Positions 16,522-26,077 of a stretch of DNA of 64,000 nucleotides are shown here, in pieces; position 1 is the first letter of the stretch; each line of letters begins with the position of its first letter. Made by a program: the position numbers and the translations under genes. The notes below the pieces were generated by a model. That model ran no database searches, had not been told where the DNA came from, and worked only from the letters and a program-made list of their open reading frames with translations. This DNA is from DATGKG01 sp963851325 (lineage in GTDB: Bacteria > Desulfobacterota > Binatia > Binatales > Binataceae), in assembly GCA_963851325.1 (NCBI GenBank), contig CAWKOR010000002.1:310001-374000 (forward strand). The letters run 5' to 3'.

Positions 16522-17661
16522 GTGATCCGTCTGTCGCTGCTGAACCTGATGCGCAATCGGCGCCGCACGATTCTGACCGTGCTGGATATCGCGGTCTCAG
16601 TCTTCGTGTTGGCAGTTTTGCTCAGTTTGCCGGGGATTGCCGATAGCGTGCTGCGCGATCGCGCCTCTTCATTGCGCGTGATAACTCGCAGCAAAGCCGG
16701 TCCGCTTTATGTTCTGCCTGAATCCTATGGGCGCCGAATCGCGAGCCGTCCTCACGTCGAGGCGGTGAGCGCGTTCTCGCTCTTTTTGGGCATCTATCAT
16801 CTCCCGAGCGATCAGTTCCCCAATGCAGCGATCGATCACGAACAGTTACTGGATATCTGGCCGGACTGGGGAATTTCGACGGTCGCGGCGAATGAGTTCA
16901 AGCGCCGCCGCACCGCGTGTCTGGCGGGGCCAGCGCTGATGGAACGCTTTCACTGGCATCTCGGTCAGCAAATCATGTTGCGCGGCACCATCTATCCGGT
17001 TGACCTCACGTTTCAGATCGTGGGCGAGCTGGGGGATAAAGCGCCGCCGCCCATCCTGCTTTTTCGCCGCGACTACCTCGAGGAGGCCACCAATCATCGC
17101 GCGCAGGTGAACATGTACATGACGAAGGTCGACGATTCGAGCGCCATCCCGGGCGTGATCGCTGATATCGATCGGACATTCGCAAACTCGGGGGCCGACA
17201 CGAGCACCGAAACCGAGCTCGCGTTTTTTTCGAATATGATCGGCAATTTCCGCGCGTTGTTCGCGATCACCAAGGTGGTGGCCCTGATCGTCGCGCTCAC
17301 CATCACGCTGGTTACTGCCAACGCGGCCGCCATGTCGATTCGCGAGCGCCGGGCCGAAATTGCGATTATGCGCGCGCTCGGCTTTCAGGCCTCGACGATC
17401 CTCGCATCGCTGCTGGGTGAAGGCGCGGTGATGGGGCTGGTCGGAGGAGCCGTCGGAATCGCCGCGTCCTACGCGGTGCTGCGATGGGTGTCGATCGGAT
17501 CGGCGGCCTTGGGTCCGCTGGGGCTGGCGCTCCGAGTGCCGCCGATGGTCATTCTGGAGGCGCTGACGATTGCGCTACTGATCGGCGCTGCCAGCGCGCT
17601 GGTACCCGCAACGTCCGCGGTGCGGCGCAACATCGTCGAAGCAATCCGCAATCTCGGCTAG
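16522..17661 (+). CDS. FtsX/MacB-type ABC transporter permease
   Basis: 379 residues from GTG 16522, which follows GAGGATCGCC. N-terminal MRNRRRTILTVLDIAVSVFVLAV is the usual first helix; a periplasmic MacB-like core domain follows (about 45-245), then three C-terminal helices (about 250-375) with the FtsX signature SIRERRAEIAIMRALGF at about 272. These permeases transmit ATP hydrolysis to the periplasm for lipoprotein or peptide transport rather than forming a channel. No dedicated LolD/MacB-type ATPase gene adjoins it. ATG 16432 is the alternative start but lies within a terminator hairpin. Confidence 0.88.
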   Translation: MIRLSLLNLMRNRRRTILTVLDIAVSVFVLAVLLSLPGIADSVLRDRASSLRVITRSKAGPLYVLPESYGRRIASRPHVEAVSAFSLFLGIYHLPSDQFPNAAIDHEQLLDIWPDWGISTVAANEFKRRRTACLAGPALMERFHWHLGQQIMLRGTIYPVDLTFQIVGELGDKAPPPILLFRRDYLEEATNHRAQVNMYMTKVDDSSAIPGVIADIDRTFANSGADTSTETELAFFSNMIGNFRALFAITKVVALIVALTITLVTANAAAMSIRERRAEIAIMRALGFQASTILASLLGEGAVMGLVGGAVGIAASYAVLRWVSIGSAALGPLGLALRVPPMVILEALTIALLIGAASALVPATSAVRRNIVEAIRNLG

Positions 17662-17672
17662 GACCGCGTCGG

Positions 17673-20036
17673 CTACACATCGGTCCATTTCCAGTTCGCA
17701 ATCTCGGGGATATCTTCCAGATGCTCCACCACGTACTTACGATGACGTTCGAGCGCGTCCTGACATAGATCGATCAGGTGCCCGGAACCGGTAATGGTTG
17801 ACGCCCGGCGCAACGCTTCGAGGCATAGGTGGTAGCGGCTGGTCTTGTTGAGCACTACCATATCGAAAGGTGTGGTAGTCGTGCCTTCTTCTATATAGCC
17901 GCGCACATGAAACCGCGGAGAGTTAGTCCGGCCGTGGAGAATCTCATGAATCGCGCGGGGGTAACCATGAAACGCAAATACTACATCCGTGGTGCCGGTA
18001 AAGAGACTTACAAAGGTCTCCTCATCAATTCCATGAGGATGCACATCGGGCGGCCATAGTCTCATCAGGTCCACCACGTTGACGACGCGAACTTTCATCG
18101 CGGGTAGGTGTTTCCGTAGCAGCCATGCTGCCGCAAGCGTCTCCATGGTAGAAACGTCGCCGGCGCAAGCCAGGACGATATCAGGCTTACCGTCGTGATC
18201 GTTGCTAGCCCACTCCCAGCGTGAAGCGCCTCGCGCACAGTGTTCCCGCGCATCGTCAATGTTGAGGTACTGAAGATGAGGCTGCTTATCGATTACAATC
18301 AGGTTGATATAGTTATGGCTTCGCAGACAGTGGTCAGCGACCGATAGGAGACAGTTAGCATCGGGGGGCAAATAGATGCGCGTGATGATTCCCTGCTTGG
18401 TCAGGATGCTGTCGATGAAGCCCGGGCCTTGATGGCTGAAGCCGTTGTGATCGTTGCGCCAGCAGGTTGAGGTCAGCAGATAGTTAAGCGATGGGATAGG
18501 TTTCCGCCAGGGAAGCTCCGTGTCGCAGGTCTTGAGCCACTTGGCGTGCTGGGAAGCCATCGAGTCCGCGATCATTGCGAATGCTTCGTAGGTCGCAAAG
18601 ACCCCGTAGCGCCCAGTAAGCGTATAACCTTCGAGCCACCCCTGGTGGTTGTGCTCCGATAGCACCTCCATCACACGACCATCGGCCGAAACATGATCGT
18701 CGTAAGGATAGACGTTGCTGACCAGGCATCGCTTCTCGGCTTCGAACACTGCACCCAAGCGATTGGAATTGGTTTCATCGGGACAAAAGAGACGGAAATT
18801 GCGCTGCCTTTGGTTGTGCTTGAAGATGTCGCGCATCATTTGTCCGAACTGCCGGGTCGATTCATGCAGGGTCGCGCCGTGCTCCTTCACCTCGATCGCG
18901 TACTCTGTGTATTCGGGGATCACCAGCGGCTCGGGAAATTCTCCGCCATTCGCGATCGGATTCGCGCTCATTCTGCGATGACCGCGCGGCGCCAACTCCG
19001 CGATCTCAGCGTTCAAACGGCCGCGGCGATCGAATAGCTCCTCGGGTCGATAGCTATGCATCCACTCGTCAAGCAACTTCAGATGCGCCGGATTGTCCTT
19101 CACGTTAGCGAGCGGCACCTGATGCGCACGGAAGGTTCCCTCGACTTGCAGACCGTCAACGACCTTGGGACCGGTCCATCCTTTGAGCGTGCGCATCACG
19201 ATCGCGGGCCATCGCGGGCGCCCGTGCACGCCATCGCGGCGCGCGTCATCCTGGATCTTCCGAATCGCCGCGTAACACGAATCCACGGTGGCAGCCATCT
19301 TTTCGTGGACTGCCATCGGCTCGTCACCCTCGACGAAGTAAACCTCGTAGCCATGGCCATTGAGCAGTTGACCAACCTCGTCGTCGGTCTCTCGCGCGAG
19401 CACCGTTGGTCCTGAGATTTTGTAGCCGTTGAGATGAAGGATCGGGAGCACCGCGCCGTCACGCGCAGGATTGAGAAAATTGATCCCCTTCCATGAGCCT
19501 TCGAGAGGTCCGGTTTCCGCCTCACCATCACCAATCACACACGCGACAATAAGATTTGGATTATCGAATGCGGCGCCGAACGAATGCATGAGCGAATAGC
19601 CCAGCTCGCCGCCTTCGTTGATCGAGCCGGGAACGTGCGGACCGGCATGACTGGGAATGCCTCCCGGCGTGGAGAACTGGCGAAAAAGAATTCGCAATCC
19701 TTCGAGGTCCTGCGAGACCTCAGGGTAGATTTCGGAATAGGTGCCCTCGAGATAGGTCTGGGCGACCACCGCGGGGCCGCCATGACCGGGGCCTGAAACA
19801 TAGATCATCGATGCGTTGTGCTTGCGAATGATGCGGTTCAAATGAACGTAGACCAGGTTCTGTCCGGGCGAAGTGCCCCAATGGCCCAGCAATCGTGGCT
19901 TGATGTGCTCGGCTGTGAGCGGCTCGCGCAACAGCGGATTCTCCTTAAGGTAGATCTGACCAATGGTAAGGTAGTTGGACGCGCGCCAGTAGGCATCGAT
20001 GAGTTGAAGTTCCCTGGAGGAAAGAGTGTTCGGCAT
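17673..20036 (-). CDS. xfp: Xylulose-5-phosphate/fructose-6-phosphate phosphoketolase
   Basis: 787 residues, full length. A thiamine-diphosphate enzyme that cleaves xylulose-5-P (or fructose-6-P) with phosphate to acetyl-P and glyceraldehyde-3-P (or erythrose-4-P). Family motifs: GHWGTSPGQNLVYVHLNR, SGPGHGGPAVVAQTYLEG, the ThDP-binding GDGEAETGPLEGSWKG, and SHQGPGFID with the C-terminal RVVNVVDLM. ATG 20036 has an AAGGAG ribosome site. It lies 64 bp downstream of the P-type proton ATPase on the same strand, a likely operon. No acetate kinase or phosphotransacetylase is in the window. Confidence 0.95.
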   Translation of the reverse strand: MPNTLSSRELQLIDAYWRASNYLTIGQIYLKENPLLREPLTAEHIKPRLLGHWGTSPGQNLVYVHLNRIIRKHNASMIYVSGPGHGGPAVVAQTYLEGTYSEIYPEVSQDLEGLRILFRQFSTPGGIPSHAGPHVPGSINEGGELGYSLMHSFGAAFDNPNLIVACVIGDGEAETGPLEGSWKGINFLNPARDGAVLPILHLNGYKISGPTVLARETDDEVGQLLNGHGYEVYFVEGDEPMAVHEKMAATVDSCYAAIRKIQDDARRDGVHGRPRWPAIVMRTLKGWTGPKVVDGLQVEGTFRAHQVPLANVKDNPAHLKLLDEWMHSYRPEELFDRRGRLNAEIAELAPRGHRRMSANPIANGGEFPEPLVIPEYTEYAIEVKEHGATLHESTRQFGQMMRDIFKHNQRQRNFRLFCPDETNSNRLGAVFEAEKRCLVSNVYPYDDHVSADGRVMEVLSEHNHQGWLEGYTLTGRYGVFATYEAFAMIADSMASQHAKWLKTCDTELPWRKPIPSLNYLLTSTCWRNDHNGFSHQGPGFIDSILTKQGIITRIYLPPDANCLLSVADHCLRSHNYINLIVIDKQPHLQYLNIDDAREHCARGASRWEWASNDHDGKPDIVLACAGDVSTMETLAAAWLLRKHLPAMKVRVVNVVDLMRLWPPDVHPHGIDEETFVSLFTGTTDVVFAFHGYPRAIHEILHGRTNSPRFHVRGYIEEGTTTTPFDMVVLNKTSRYHLCLEALRRASTITGSGHLIDLCQDALERHRKYVVEHLEDIPEIANWKWTDV

Positions 20037-20100
20037 GTTGGTACTCCTTCGCTAAGCGACTTGCTGATACGAACGCAGTAAGCGTCGCGCGGACACCTAG

Positions 20101-22620
20101 TCAGCTGGGCAAACCCGATGCTTTGCTCGGCGGATCGTGAAGCGCAGCCTGAACTCGCCGCAGATGACGCTGGTGGGATTCGAGTCCCTCGCGCATGAGT
20201 CGATAGACGCGGACTTTGGCGACGTCGTTGATCATAAACCAGATCAGTGCATACGCCCACACCAGGAGCGCGTACTTCCATCCGATCGGTTCGACGAACC
20301 AACCGTAGACTGCGGCAAGGGTTCCAATAACCTGGGTCGTCTCGGTGGCTGCCACCAGGCGCCAATTGGGCCATGGCCGCTGCCAGAATTCTCCGGGGTT
20401 ACGAGTGACATAAATAGTGAGATGTCCCGCGACCAGCAGCTTCAGAAAGATGAGGGTCTGAATCGTATGCCGCGGCAGTAGCAAGTATCGTTCGGCGAAC
20501 CAAAAAAGCCCGAACGATGCGATTACTCCCAATACTCCCAGCACCGAGCTGATGGTAAGCACGCGCTGCATGTCCCAGCGCACCGGACGTTGCGCAACCG
20601 GCGCATTGTCGTATGCGATCATCATGATCGGAACGTCGTTGAGGATCGCGATCAAGACGATCATCACCGCGGTAACCGGGTAGAAGTTGAAGATCACGAT
20701 GGAGAGAGTCATGAACAGCAACACCCGGACGGTCTCTGATATCCGGTAGATCGCGTAGCTGTTCATGCGCTCGAAGATCTTGCGCGCCTCTTTGATGGCG
20801 ACCGCGATTACTGAAAGTCCCGGCGCGGTCAGCACCAGATCGGCAGCGGCGCGCGCAGCGTCGGTCGCACCGCTGACCGCGATCCCAACGTCGGCCTGCT
20901 TCAGCGCGGGTGCATCGTTGACGCCATCGCCGGTCATCCCGACGATATGGCCGTGATTCTGAAGCTCCTTGACGATCTTGAACTTGTGCTCAGGGAAGAC
21001 CTGGGCGAATCCGTCGATGTTTTCTATCTTATCGATCGCGTCAGGCTTCCCATCAGCGAACAACTCGCCGGCGACTACGATATTGGGACCGAGTCCAAGC
21101 TCCCGGGAGACTTCCCGTGCGATCGCGATGTTGTCTCCGGTTACCATGCGCACCTGCAGGCCCATCCGCCGTGCGGTCGCGATGGTTGAAGCCGAGTCTT
21201 CGCGCGGAGGATCGGAAAGCGGTAGCAATCCCACGAACTCCCAGTTTCCATCGCTGATCGCGCGTGCGACGCCGAGAGTGCGATAACCCTTCTTCGCGAG
21301 CCCATCGACCTCGTGCTCGGCACGATCGCGCGTCGCTGCATCAGGCTTGACCAGATCAAGGATCACCTGCGCCGCCCCTTTGGCGACCTTGAAGGTTTTA
21401 CCGTCGAGCGCGACCTCAGCTTCGGTCCGCTTCCGAATCGGATCGAAGGGGGAAAAGCGGGTAACCTGATACCGCTTCAGAATGCCCGGATCATGCACGC
21501 CCACGAGCACCGCCTCATCGATGGTGTCGCCACCTTCGGTGCGCGACGCGAGCGCCGCGTACAAAATCACTTCGGCTTCGTCGGCAGCTTCAAATGCAAT
21601 CGGCTTTCCAATCGCGAGCTGGTTTTTGGTGAGCGTTCCGGTTTTGTCGGAACATAAGATGTCCATCCCGGCCATCTCTTCGATCGAAACCAGGCGCGAG
21701 ACGATGGCGCCCATGCCGGCAAGCATCGAAGCGCCAACCGCCATCGTCACGGACAGAACCGCAGGCAATGCGACCGGGATCGCGGCCACCGTGAGAATCA
21801 GCGCGAAGAGCAGCGTCTCGACCATCGGATCGCCGCGAAACATTGCGATTAGCAGGATCAAGATGACCAGGCCGAGAGTAATAAGGATCAGGAAATTGCC
21901 GATCTTGAGCACCGCCTGCTGAAAATGGGAGCGGGCCTGCGCGGTTTCGACCAGCTTCGCGGTGCGACCGAAGAACGTATTCATCGCGGTCGCTGCCACC
22001 AGCGCCTTCATCTCGCCCATTCGGACTATCGATCCGGAGTAAACGACGTCGCCGGGTTTCTTATCGACCGGCAGTGACTCGCCGGTGAGCGCCGACTGAT
22101 CGACGGTCAGGTAGTCGCCGTCAACCAGCTTAAGGTCGGCCGGCACGATGTTACCCAATCGCACCAGCACGATATCGCCGGGCACCAGTTCCTTGGCCTC
22201 GATCTCGCGCCAGGCGCCGTCGCGCAGCACCCGCGCACGCAATGCGAGATTTCCCTTCAGTGCAGCGATGGCGTTATCGGCTTTGAACTCCTCCCAGAAT
22301 CCCACGCCCGCGTTCACCGCCAGCATCACCGCTATAATGGTGAAGTCGTCCCAATGCCGGACCGCCGCGGACAGGATCGCGGCGATTTCGATCATCCAGG
22401 GGATGGGTCCCCAGAAAAAAGTTACGAAGCGAGCGACGGCGCTGACATGTTTCTCTTCGAGCGCGTTGGGGCCGTATCGCTCAAGCCGTCGCGACGCCTC
22501 ATCCTGAGTCAGGCCGCGCTCGATATCCGTATCAAGCCCGGCGACGCTTTTCTGGGCCGGGCGCGGATCGGTCCGAGCTTGGTTCTTTTGAGAAACTTCA
22601 GATTGCGCGGGAGTTGCCAT
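20101..22620 (-). CDS. P-type H+-ATPase, plasma-membrane type (P3A)
   Basis: 839 residues, about ten membrane helices. Actuator motif TGES at 179-182, phosphorylation site Asp325 in DKTGTLT, hinge TGDGVNDAPALK. The N-terminal GLTQDEASRRLERYGPNALE and WGPIPWMIEIAAIL are characteristic of the fungal/plant proton-pump subfamily also found in some bacteria and archaea. It would pump protons out at ATP cost for pH homeostasis or energisation. The long Gln/Arg-rich N-terminus (1-28) and short basic C-terminus may be regulatory. It precedes phosphoketolase in the same direction, hinting at linkage between acid production and proton extrusion. Confidence 0.93.
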   Translation of the reverse strand: MATPAQSEVSQKNQARTDPRPAQKSVAGLDTDIERGLTQDEASRRLERYGPNALEEKHVSAVARFVTFFWGPIPWMIEIAAILSAAVRHWDDFTIIAVMLAVNAGVGFWEEFKADNAIAALKGNLALRARVLRDGAWREIEAKELVPGDIVLVRLGNIVPADLKLVDGDYLTVDQSALTGESLPVDKKPGDVVYSGSIVRMGEMKALVAATAMNTFFGRTAKLVETAQARSHFQQAVLKIGNFLILITLGLVILILLIAMFRGDPMVETLLFALILTVAAIPVALPAVLSVTMAVGASMLAGMGAIVSRLVSIEEMAGMDILCSDKTGTLTKNQLAIGKPIAFEAADEAEVILYAALASRTEGGDTIDEAVLVGVHDPGILKRYQVTRFSPFDPIRKRTEAEVALDGKTFKVAKGAAQVILDLVKPDAATRDRAEHEVDGLAKKGYRTLGVARAISDGNWEFVGLLPLSDPPREDSASTIATARRMGLQVRMVTGDNIAIAREVSRELGLGPNIVVAGELFADGKPDAIDKIENIDGFAQVFPEHKFKIVKELQNHGHIVGMTGDGVNDAPALKQADVGIAVSGATDAARAAADLVLTAPGLSVIAVAIKEARKIFERMNSYAIYRISETVRVLLFMTLSIVIFNFYPVTAVMIVLIAILNDVPIMMIAYDNAPVAQRPVRWDMQRVLTISSVLGVLGVIASFGLFWFAERYLLLPRHTIQTLIFLKLLVAGHLTIYVTRNPGEFWQRPWPNWRLVAATETTQVIGTLAAVYGWFVEPIGWKYALLVWAYALIWFMINDVAKVRVYRLMREGLESHQRHLRRVQAALHDPPSKASGLPS

Positions 22621-22758
22621 CTACTCGAAATAGTATGGGGCGAAAAACGATGCGCGGATTTCGGAGCAGACGCTTGATAGACGCATCGAGAACAAAACCG
22701 TTACACGGATTTTACTCCGCACGGTCCTTGAGTGCATAGAGAAGCAACGGCGTGAAAT

Positions 22759-23424
22759 CTACGAACGCTCGATGATGTCGGCGAAGGCACGCATCGCTGC
22801 GGCCACGAAGGCGCGCACTCGGGCGATGTCCTTCCGGCCGCGTTGGCCAACCATGTCGGTGTGGGTGAAGGAGTCCACGCCCCAGGGCCGCACCGACTCG
22901 ATTGCCTGCGCGACGTTTTCCGAAGACAGACCGCCGGCGAGAATCACCGGCACCCGCGAGCGCTGCACTACATCGCGGCAGATTGCGTATTCGTGCACTT
23001 CGCCGGACGCGCCCTTCGCGCCTGCCTCGAGCATCAGGAAATCGGCACAGTTTTGATGCGCATCGACTTCGGTGAGGGTCTCACCGGCCCGGACCGGAAT
23101 CGCGCGCAGCAGCCTGACCGGCGCGATGCGTTCGCGAATCCACGCACAATCTTCGGGATCGACTTCGCGCGCGGCGATATGAAGAACGTCAGGCCGCACC
23201 GCATCGACCATCGCGCAAATCTCGTCGCGATCGTCCAGCAGCGACATCGCGACACCACGAGCACGCGGCCTGGCGCCGGCAAGGATTTCGCGCGCGAGGT
23301 TTGCGGCAACGCCTTCGGGAACCACGCCTGCCTCGGCCACCACCACCCCGATCAGATCGGCGCCGGCTTCGGCCGTCGCGACCGCATCGGCAATCGAGGT
23401 CAGGCTGTAGATCTGGATGACCAT
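22759..23424 (-). CDS. TrpF-like (phosphoribosylanthranilate isomerase fold) protein lacking catalytic residues
   Basis: 221 residues with an eight-stranded barrel resembling phosphoribosylanthranilate isomerase: GADLIGVVV, DVLHIAAREV, PVILAGGLSSENVAQAIESV and VDSFTHTDM near the phosphate site. The catalytic Cys of the KICGLT motif is Tyr6 (QIYSLT), and the general-acid Asp is Glu (LMLEAGAKGASG). No other trp gene is near. It is therefore a diverged paralogue with an unknown reaction rather than TrpF. It is transcribed away from the CoA-transferase gene with 38 bp between the starts. Confidence 0.75.
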   Translation of the reverse strand: MVIQIYSLTSIADAVATAEAGADLIGVVVAEAGVVPEGVAANLAREILAGARPRARGVAMSLLDDRDEICAMVDAVRPDVLHIAAREVDPEDCAWIRERIAPVRLLRAIPVRAGETLTEVDAHQNCADFLMLEAGAKGASGEVHEYAICRDVVQRSRVPVILAGGLSSENVAQAIESVRPWGVDSFTHTDMVGQRGRKDIARVRAFVAAAMRAFADIIERS

Positions 23425-23462
23425 GATTCATCAAACGGTTGCACAAAAATCACCGCAATGCG

Positions 23463-24719
23463 ATGAGGATGGGAATCGCTCGCGACGAGGTTTTTGCCGT
23501 GGAATCGAAAGGCCTGCTCTCGGGTATCCGTGTCATCGACTGTGGAACCTATATCGCCGGTCCAGCGTCATGCACCGTAATGTCGGATTTCGGCGCTGAC
23601 GTAATCAAGATCGAACGCCCCAGCGGCGATCTATGGCGCGCGTTTTCGCATCTTCCCGGCACCGCCAAGTCCGACCTCGACTGGTGCTGGATTCTCACCA
23701 ATCGCAACAAACGCAGCCTTGCACTCGATCTCGAAAAGCCTGAAGGCCGCGACGCACTTTTGCGGCTGGTGAAATCCGCCGATGTCTTCGTCACCAACTA
23801 CCAGGCCCAGCTGCTCCGGAAGTTTCGCATCGGTTGGGACGATCTGCGCCCGCTCAACGATCGCCTCATCTACGCGCATCTCACCGGTTATGGCGACACT
23901 GGCGACGATGCCGACGAGCCCGCCTTCGATGCGCTCGCGTATTGGGCGCGCTCGGGTCTCTTCATGAGTATGACCGGGCGCGACGGTACTCCGGCCGGGC
24001 CGCGCCCAGGGCTCGGCGATCATCCGACCGCGATGTCGCTGTTTGGCGCGATCATGCTCGGGCTCTATCAGCGCGAAAAGACCGGCCGTGGCGGCAAAGT
24101 CGGCACTTCACTGATGGCTTCGGGCGCATGGGCCAATGCATGCGATCTTCAGGCGCGATTCTGCAACGCGGTGTTTCCGCAGGCGATACCCGGTGGTGCG
24201 CCGCCCAACCCGTTGGCGGCCGGATACACGACTCGCGATGGCAAGGCCTTCCTGCTCATCCAGCTCGATCCCGATCATGAGTTCCCGCGGCTGTGCGAGG
24301 CACTGGGGTTTCCCGACGTCGCGACTACGGAAATGTTTTCCACGAACGCCGCGCGAACCGAAAATCGCGCCGAACTCTATGGCTTGCTGCAGTCACAATT
24401 CGAGGCGCGCGATGTCGCTGACCTGCGCGCGCTGTTCAAGAAGTTCGACATCAAGTGGGCGCCGCTGCCGAAGCTCGAGGAAGTCGCAGTCGATCCGCAG
24501 ATGCGGCATGCGAAAGCGGTGGTGGAACTAGACCATCCAACGCACGGCAAGGTCGAAACGATCAACAGCCCGGTGTTCGTAACCGGGTCGGAAAAGCGCA
24601 AGCCCTCGGTCGCACCAGAAATCGGCGCGCACACCCGCGAGGTGCTGACTGAACTTGGTTATTCGCGCGACGCGATCGAAACACTCATTCGGTCGGGGGC
24701 GGCGACAGCTGCGAAGTGA
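23463..24719 (+). CDS. Class III CoA-transferase (CaiB/BaiF family)
   Basis: About 418 residues. LLSGIRVIDCGTYIAGPASC, then MSDFGADVIKIERPSGD, the canonical N-terminal dinucleotide-like fold of family III CoA-transferases and acyl-CoA racemases; NRNKRSLALDLEKPEGRDAL and the C-terminal PEIGAHTREVL are also family hallmarks. It moves CoA between carboxylic acids via an aspartyl-CoA anhydride. The start was placed at ATG 23463; TTG 23439 and ATG 23469 are alternatives. It is a single gene, so the acid substrate is unknown; nearby aromatic or acyl catabolism is the likely setting. Confidence 0.9.
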   Translation: MRMGIARDEVFAVESKGLLSGIRVIDCGTYIAGPASCTVMSDFGADVIKIERPSGDLWRAFSHLPGTAKSDLDWCWILTNRNKRSLALDLEKPEGRDALLRLVKSADVFVTNYQAQLLRKFRIGWDDLRPLNDRLIYAHLTGYGDTGDDADEPAFDALAYWARSGLFMSMTGRDGTPAGPRPGLGDHPTAMSLFGAIMLGLYQREKTGRGGKVGTSLMASGAWANACDLQARFCNAVFPQAIPGGAPPNPLAAGYTTRDGKAFLLIQLDPDHEFPRLCEALGFPDVATTEMFSTNAARTENRAELYGLLQSQFEARDVADLRALFKKFDIKWAPLPKLEEVAVDPQMRHAKAVVELDHPTHGKVETINSPVFVTGSEKRKPSVAPEIGAHTREVLTELGYSRDAIETLIRSGAATAAK

Positions 24720-24774
24720 AGCGCTGATTCTTGTTGAAGCTAGTGTGAAGAGCGGCCGGACGTCGCGATGGACC

Positions 24775-25062
24775 TCACACGACCGGAGAATTCTTGAGGT
24801 TCAGCCGATCAGCGACATCGGCAATGACCGGGCTGACAGGGCAAATTTCGGAGAGCCATCGCTGCGAGATATTTTCCGCCAGCGCCACATCATGGCCATC
24901 GGTGGCCCAGGTCTGATTGCTTCCCGTCATATGGGTGAAGGTCCGTTCACATGATCGGCAGGTAAAGGCGAGTCGGGAGCCGCCACGGGTAACCGAGATC
25001 AAGGTTTTCACCTTCCAGTCATGACTCTGCCAGGGATTTTCACTTTTAGTGATATTGCGCAT
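24775..25062 (-). CDS. Small hypothetical protein with a CxxC knuckle
   Basis: 95 residues. HDWKVKTLISVTRGGSRLAF leads into TCRSCERTFTH, a single Cys-x-x-Cys pair that could form half of a zinc site, then NQTWATDGH and a C-terminal RWLSEICP. ATG 25062 has GAGGG 6 bases upstream. It sits codirectionally 35 bp downstream of an RRM gene. No characterised family recognised. Confidence 0.6.
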   Translation of the reverse strand: MRNITKSENPWQSHDWKVKTLISVTRGGSRLAFTCRSCERTFTHMTGSNQTWATDGHDVALAENISQRWLSEICPVSPVIADVADRLNLKNSPVV

Positions 25063-25097
25063 CGCGGTCCCTCGATTCCGTCTTAACGGCGAAGTTG

Positions 25098-25355
25098 CTA
25101 CTTGCTGCGTTTGCCGGACTTGGGCTGTTCGATTCGGATCGTGCCACCCTTGATCGACGAGCCTTTCAGCGAACTCATTGCGTGTAGCGCATCCGCGTCA
25201 GTTGCCATCTCGACGCATCCAAAGCCTCGCGACTCTCCGGAGACTTTGTCGGTAACGAGTAGTACGCCCCGAACTTCCCCGGCACGAGTAAAGAATTCGC
25301 GCAAGTCTTCTCGAGTGATCGTCTCTGCCACGCTATCGAAATATACTCTGGCCAT
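25098..25355 (-). CDS. RRM-domain RNA-binding protein
   Basis: 85 residues consisting of one RNA recognition motif. RNP2 is VYFDSV (4-9) and RNP1 is SRGFGCVEM (about 42-50), followed by a basic tail. Such single-RRM proteins in bacteria are often cold-inducible RNA chaperones. RNP2 is less canonical than in the second RRM gene upstream (25442-25738), so the two are paralogues of unequal divergence. GGAG 7 bases before the ATG. Confidence 0.88.
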   Translation of the reverse strand: MARVYFDSVAETITREDLREFFTRAGEVRGVLLVTDKVSGESRGFGCVEMATDADALHAMSSLKGSSIKGGTIRIEQPKSGKRSK

Positions 25356-25413
25356 ACGCTCCGATCGCCGAAGTGCCGCGAAATCCCTGGACGCGACACC
25401 ATTAGAAAATGAC

Positions 25414-25433
25414 GGGCGGGCTCGCGCCCGCCC
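25414..25433 (-). terminator. Terminator after the glycine-rich RRM gene
   Basis: GGGCGGGC (25414-25421) and GCCCGCCC (25426-25433) form an 8-bp GC stem with a 4-base loop. On the minus strand it is followed by GTCATTTTC. It lies 8 bases beyond the stop of the RRM gene at 25442. Confidence 0.7.
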
Positions 25434-25441
25434 AAGGTTGA

Positions 25442-25738
25442 CTACCAGCGGCCTCCGCCACCGTTGCGATCGCCGCCACCGGAGCGGTTTTCGCGCGGCT
25501 TGGCCTCATTCACTTTGAGGTTGCGGCCCATGAACTCGGTCCCGTCCAGAGTGGAGATGGCTTGTGCGGCCTGTTTGTCGTCGTTCATTTCGACAAAGCC
25601 GAAGCCTTTGGACTGGCCGGAAAATTTGTCGCTGATCACCGCGGCACTCGCGACGGTTCCGATCCCGGAAAATAGTTCGTTCAGATGTTGGTCGGTCACT
25701 GCGTAAGCGAGATTACCGACGTATAGTTTCTTAGGCAT
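25442..25738 (-). CDS. Glycine-rich RRM RNA-binding protein
   Basis: 98 residues: one RRM (3-80) with RNP2 LYVGNL and RNP1 SKGFGFVEM, then a short RGG-like Gly/Arg/Asn tail (GGGDRNGGGG). Same design as cyanobacterial and proteobacterial cold-induced RNA-binding proteins, thought to melt RNA structure. AGGAGGG lies 6-12 bases before the ATG. The 339 bp upstream without a gene on this strand could hold a long 5' leader, as is common for cold-shock RNA-binding genes. Confidence 0.92.
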   Translation of the reverse strand: MPKKLYVGNLAYAVTDQHLNELFSGIGTVASAAVISDKFSGQSKGFGFVEMNDDKQAAQAISTLDGTEFMGRNLKVNEAKPRENRSGGGDRNGGGGRW

Positions 25739-26077
25739 GAAAATGCCCTCCTGGTTGTGGCTGGAAGCTCGCGAGCAGAAAAACGAAGGAGAATTCCGCG
25801 TTTAGTGAAAGGATGCGTCCTAGCAGTTTCAATAAGAGTACACCGCTGGTCGATCGAATGATAGTAAGGCAGAAAAATAAATCTTGCCGGCCCGGGCGAG
25901 TAGTATGTATCCGCGCATACTACCGCCAATGCTCAGTTTTCTCCGCCATTCCTCAATCGACAATGTCGCCAAGTATCATGCTGCGACGGAACCGGATAAT
26001 GTTTATATTACTCCGGTAGGAACTCTTTCCGAATACACAATTTGGCAAAACCGAGAATGCGTAAGACAGGAGCTTAA
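25739..26077. promoter_or_regulatory. AT-richer intergenic region with an 8-bp inverted repeat
   Basis: 339 bases between the divergent glycine-rich RRM gene and the 54-residue gene. GTAGTATG (25900-25907) and CATACTAC (25916-25923) form a perfect inverted repeat with an 8-base spacer, a candidate operator or leader hairpin. No credible gene is seen here. Confidence 0.4.
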
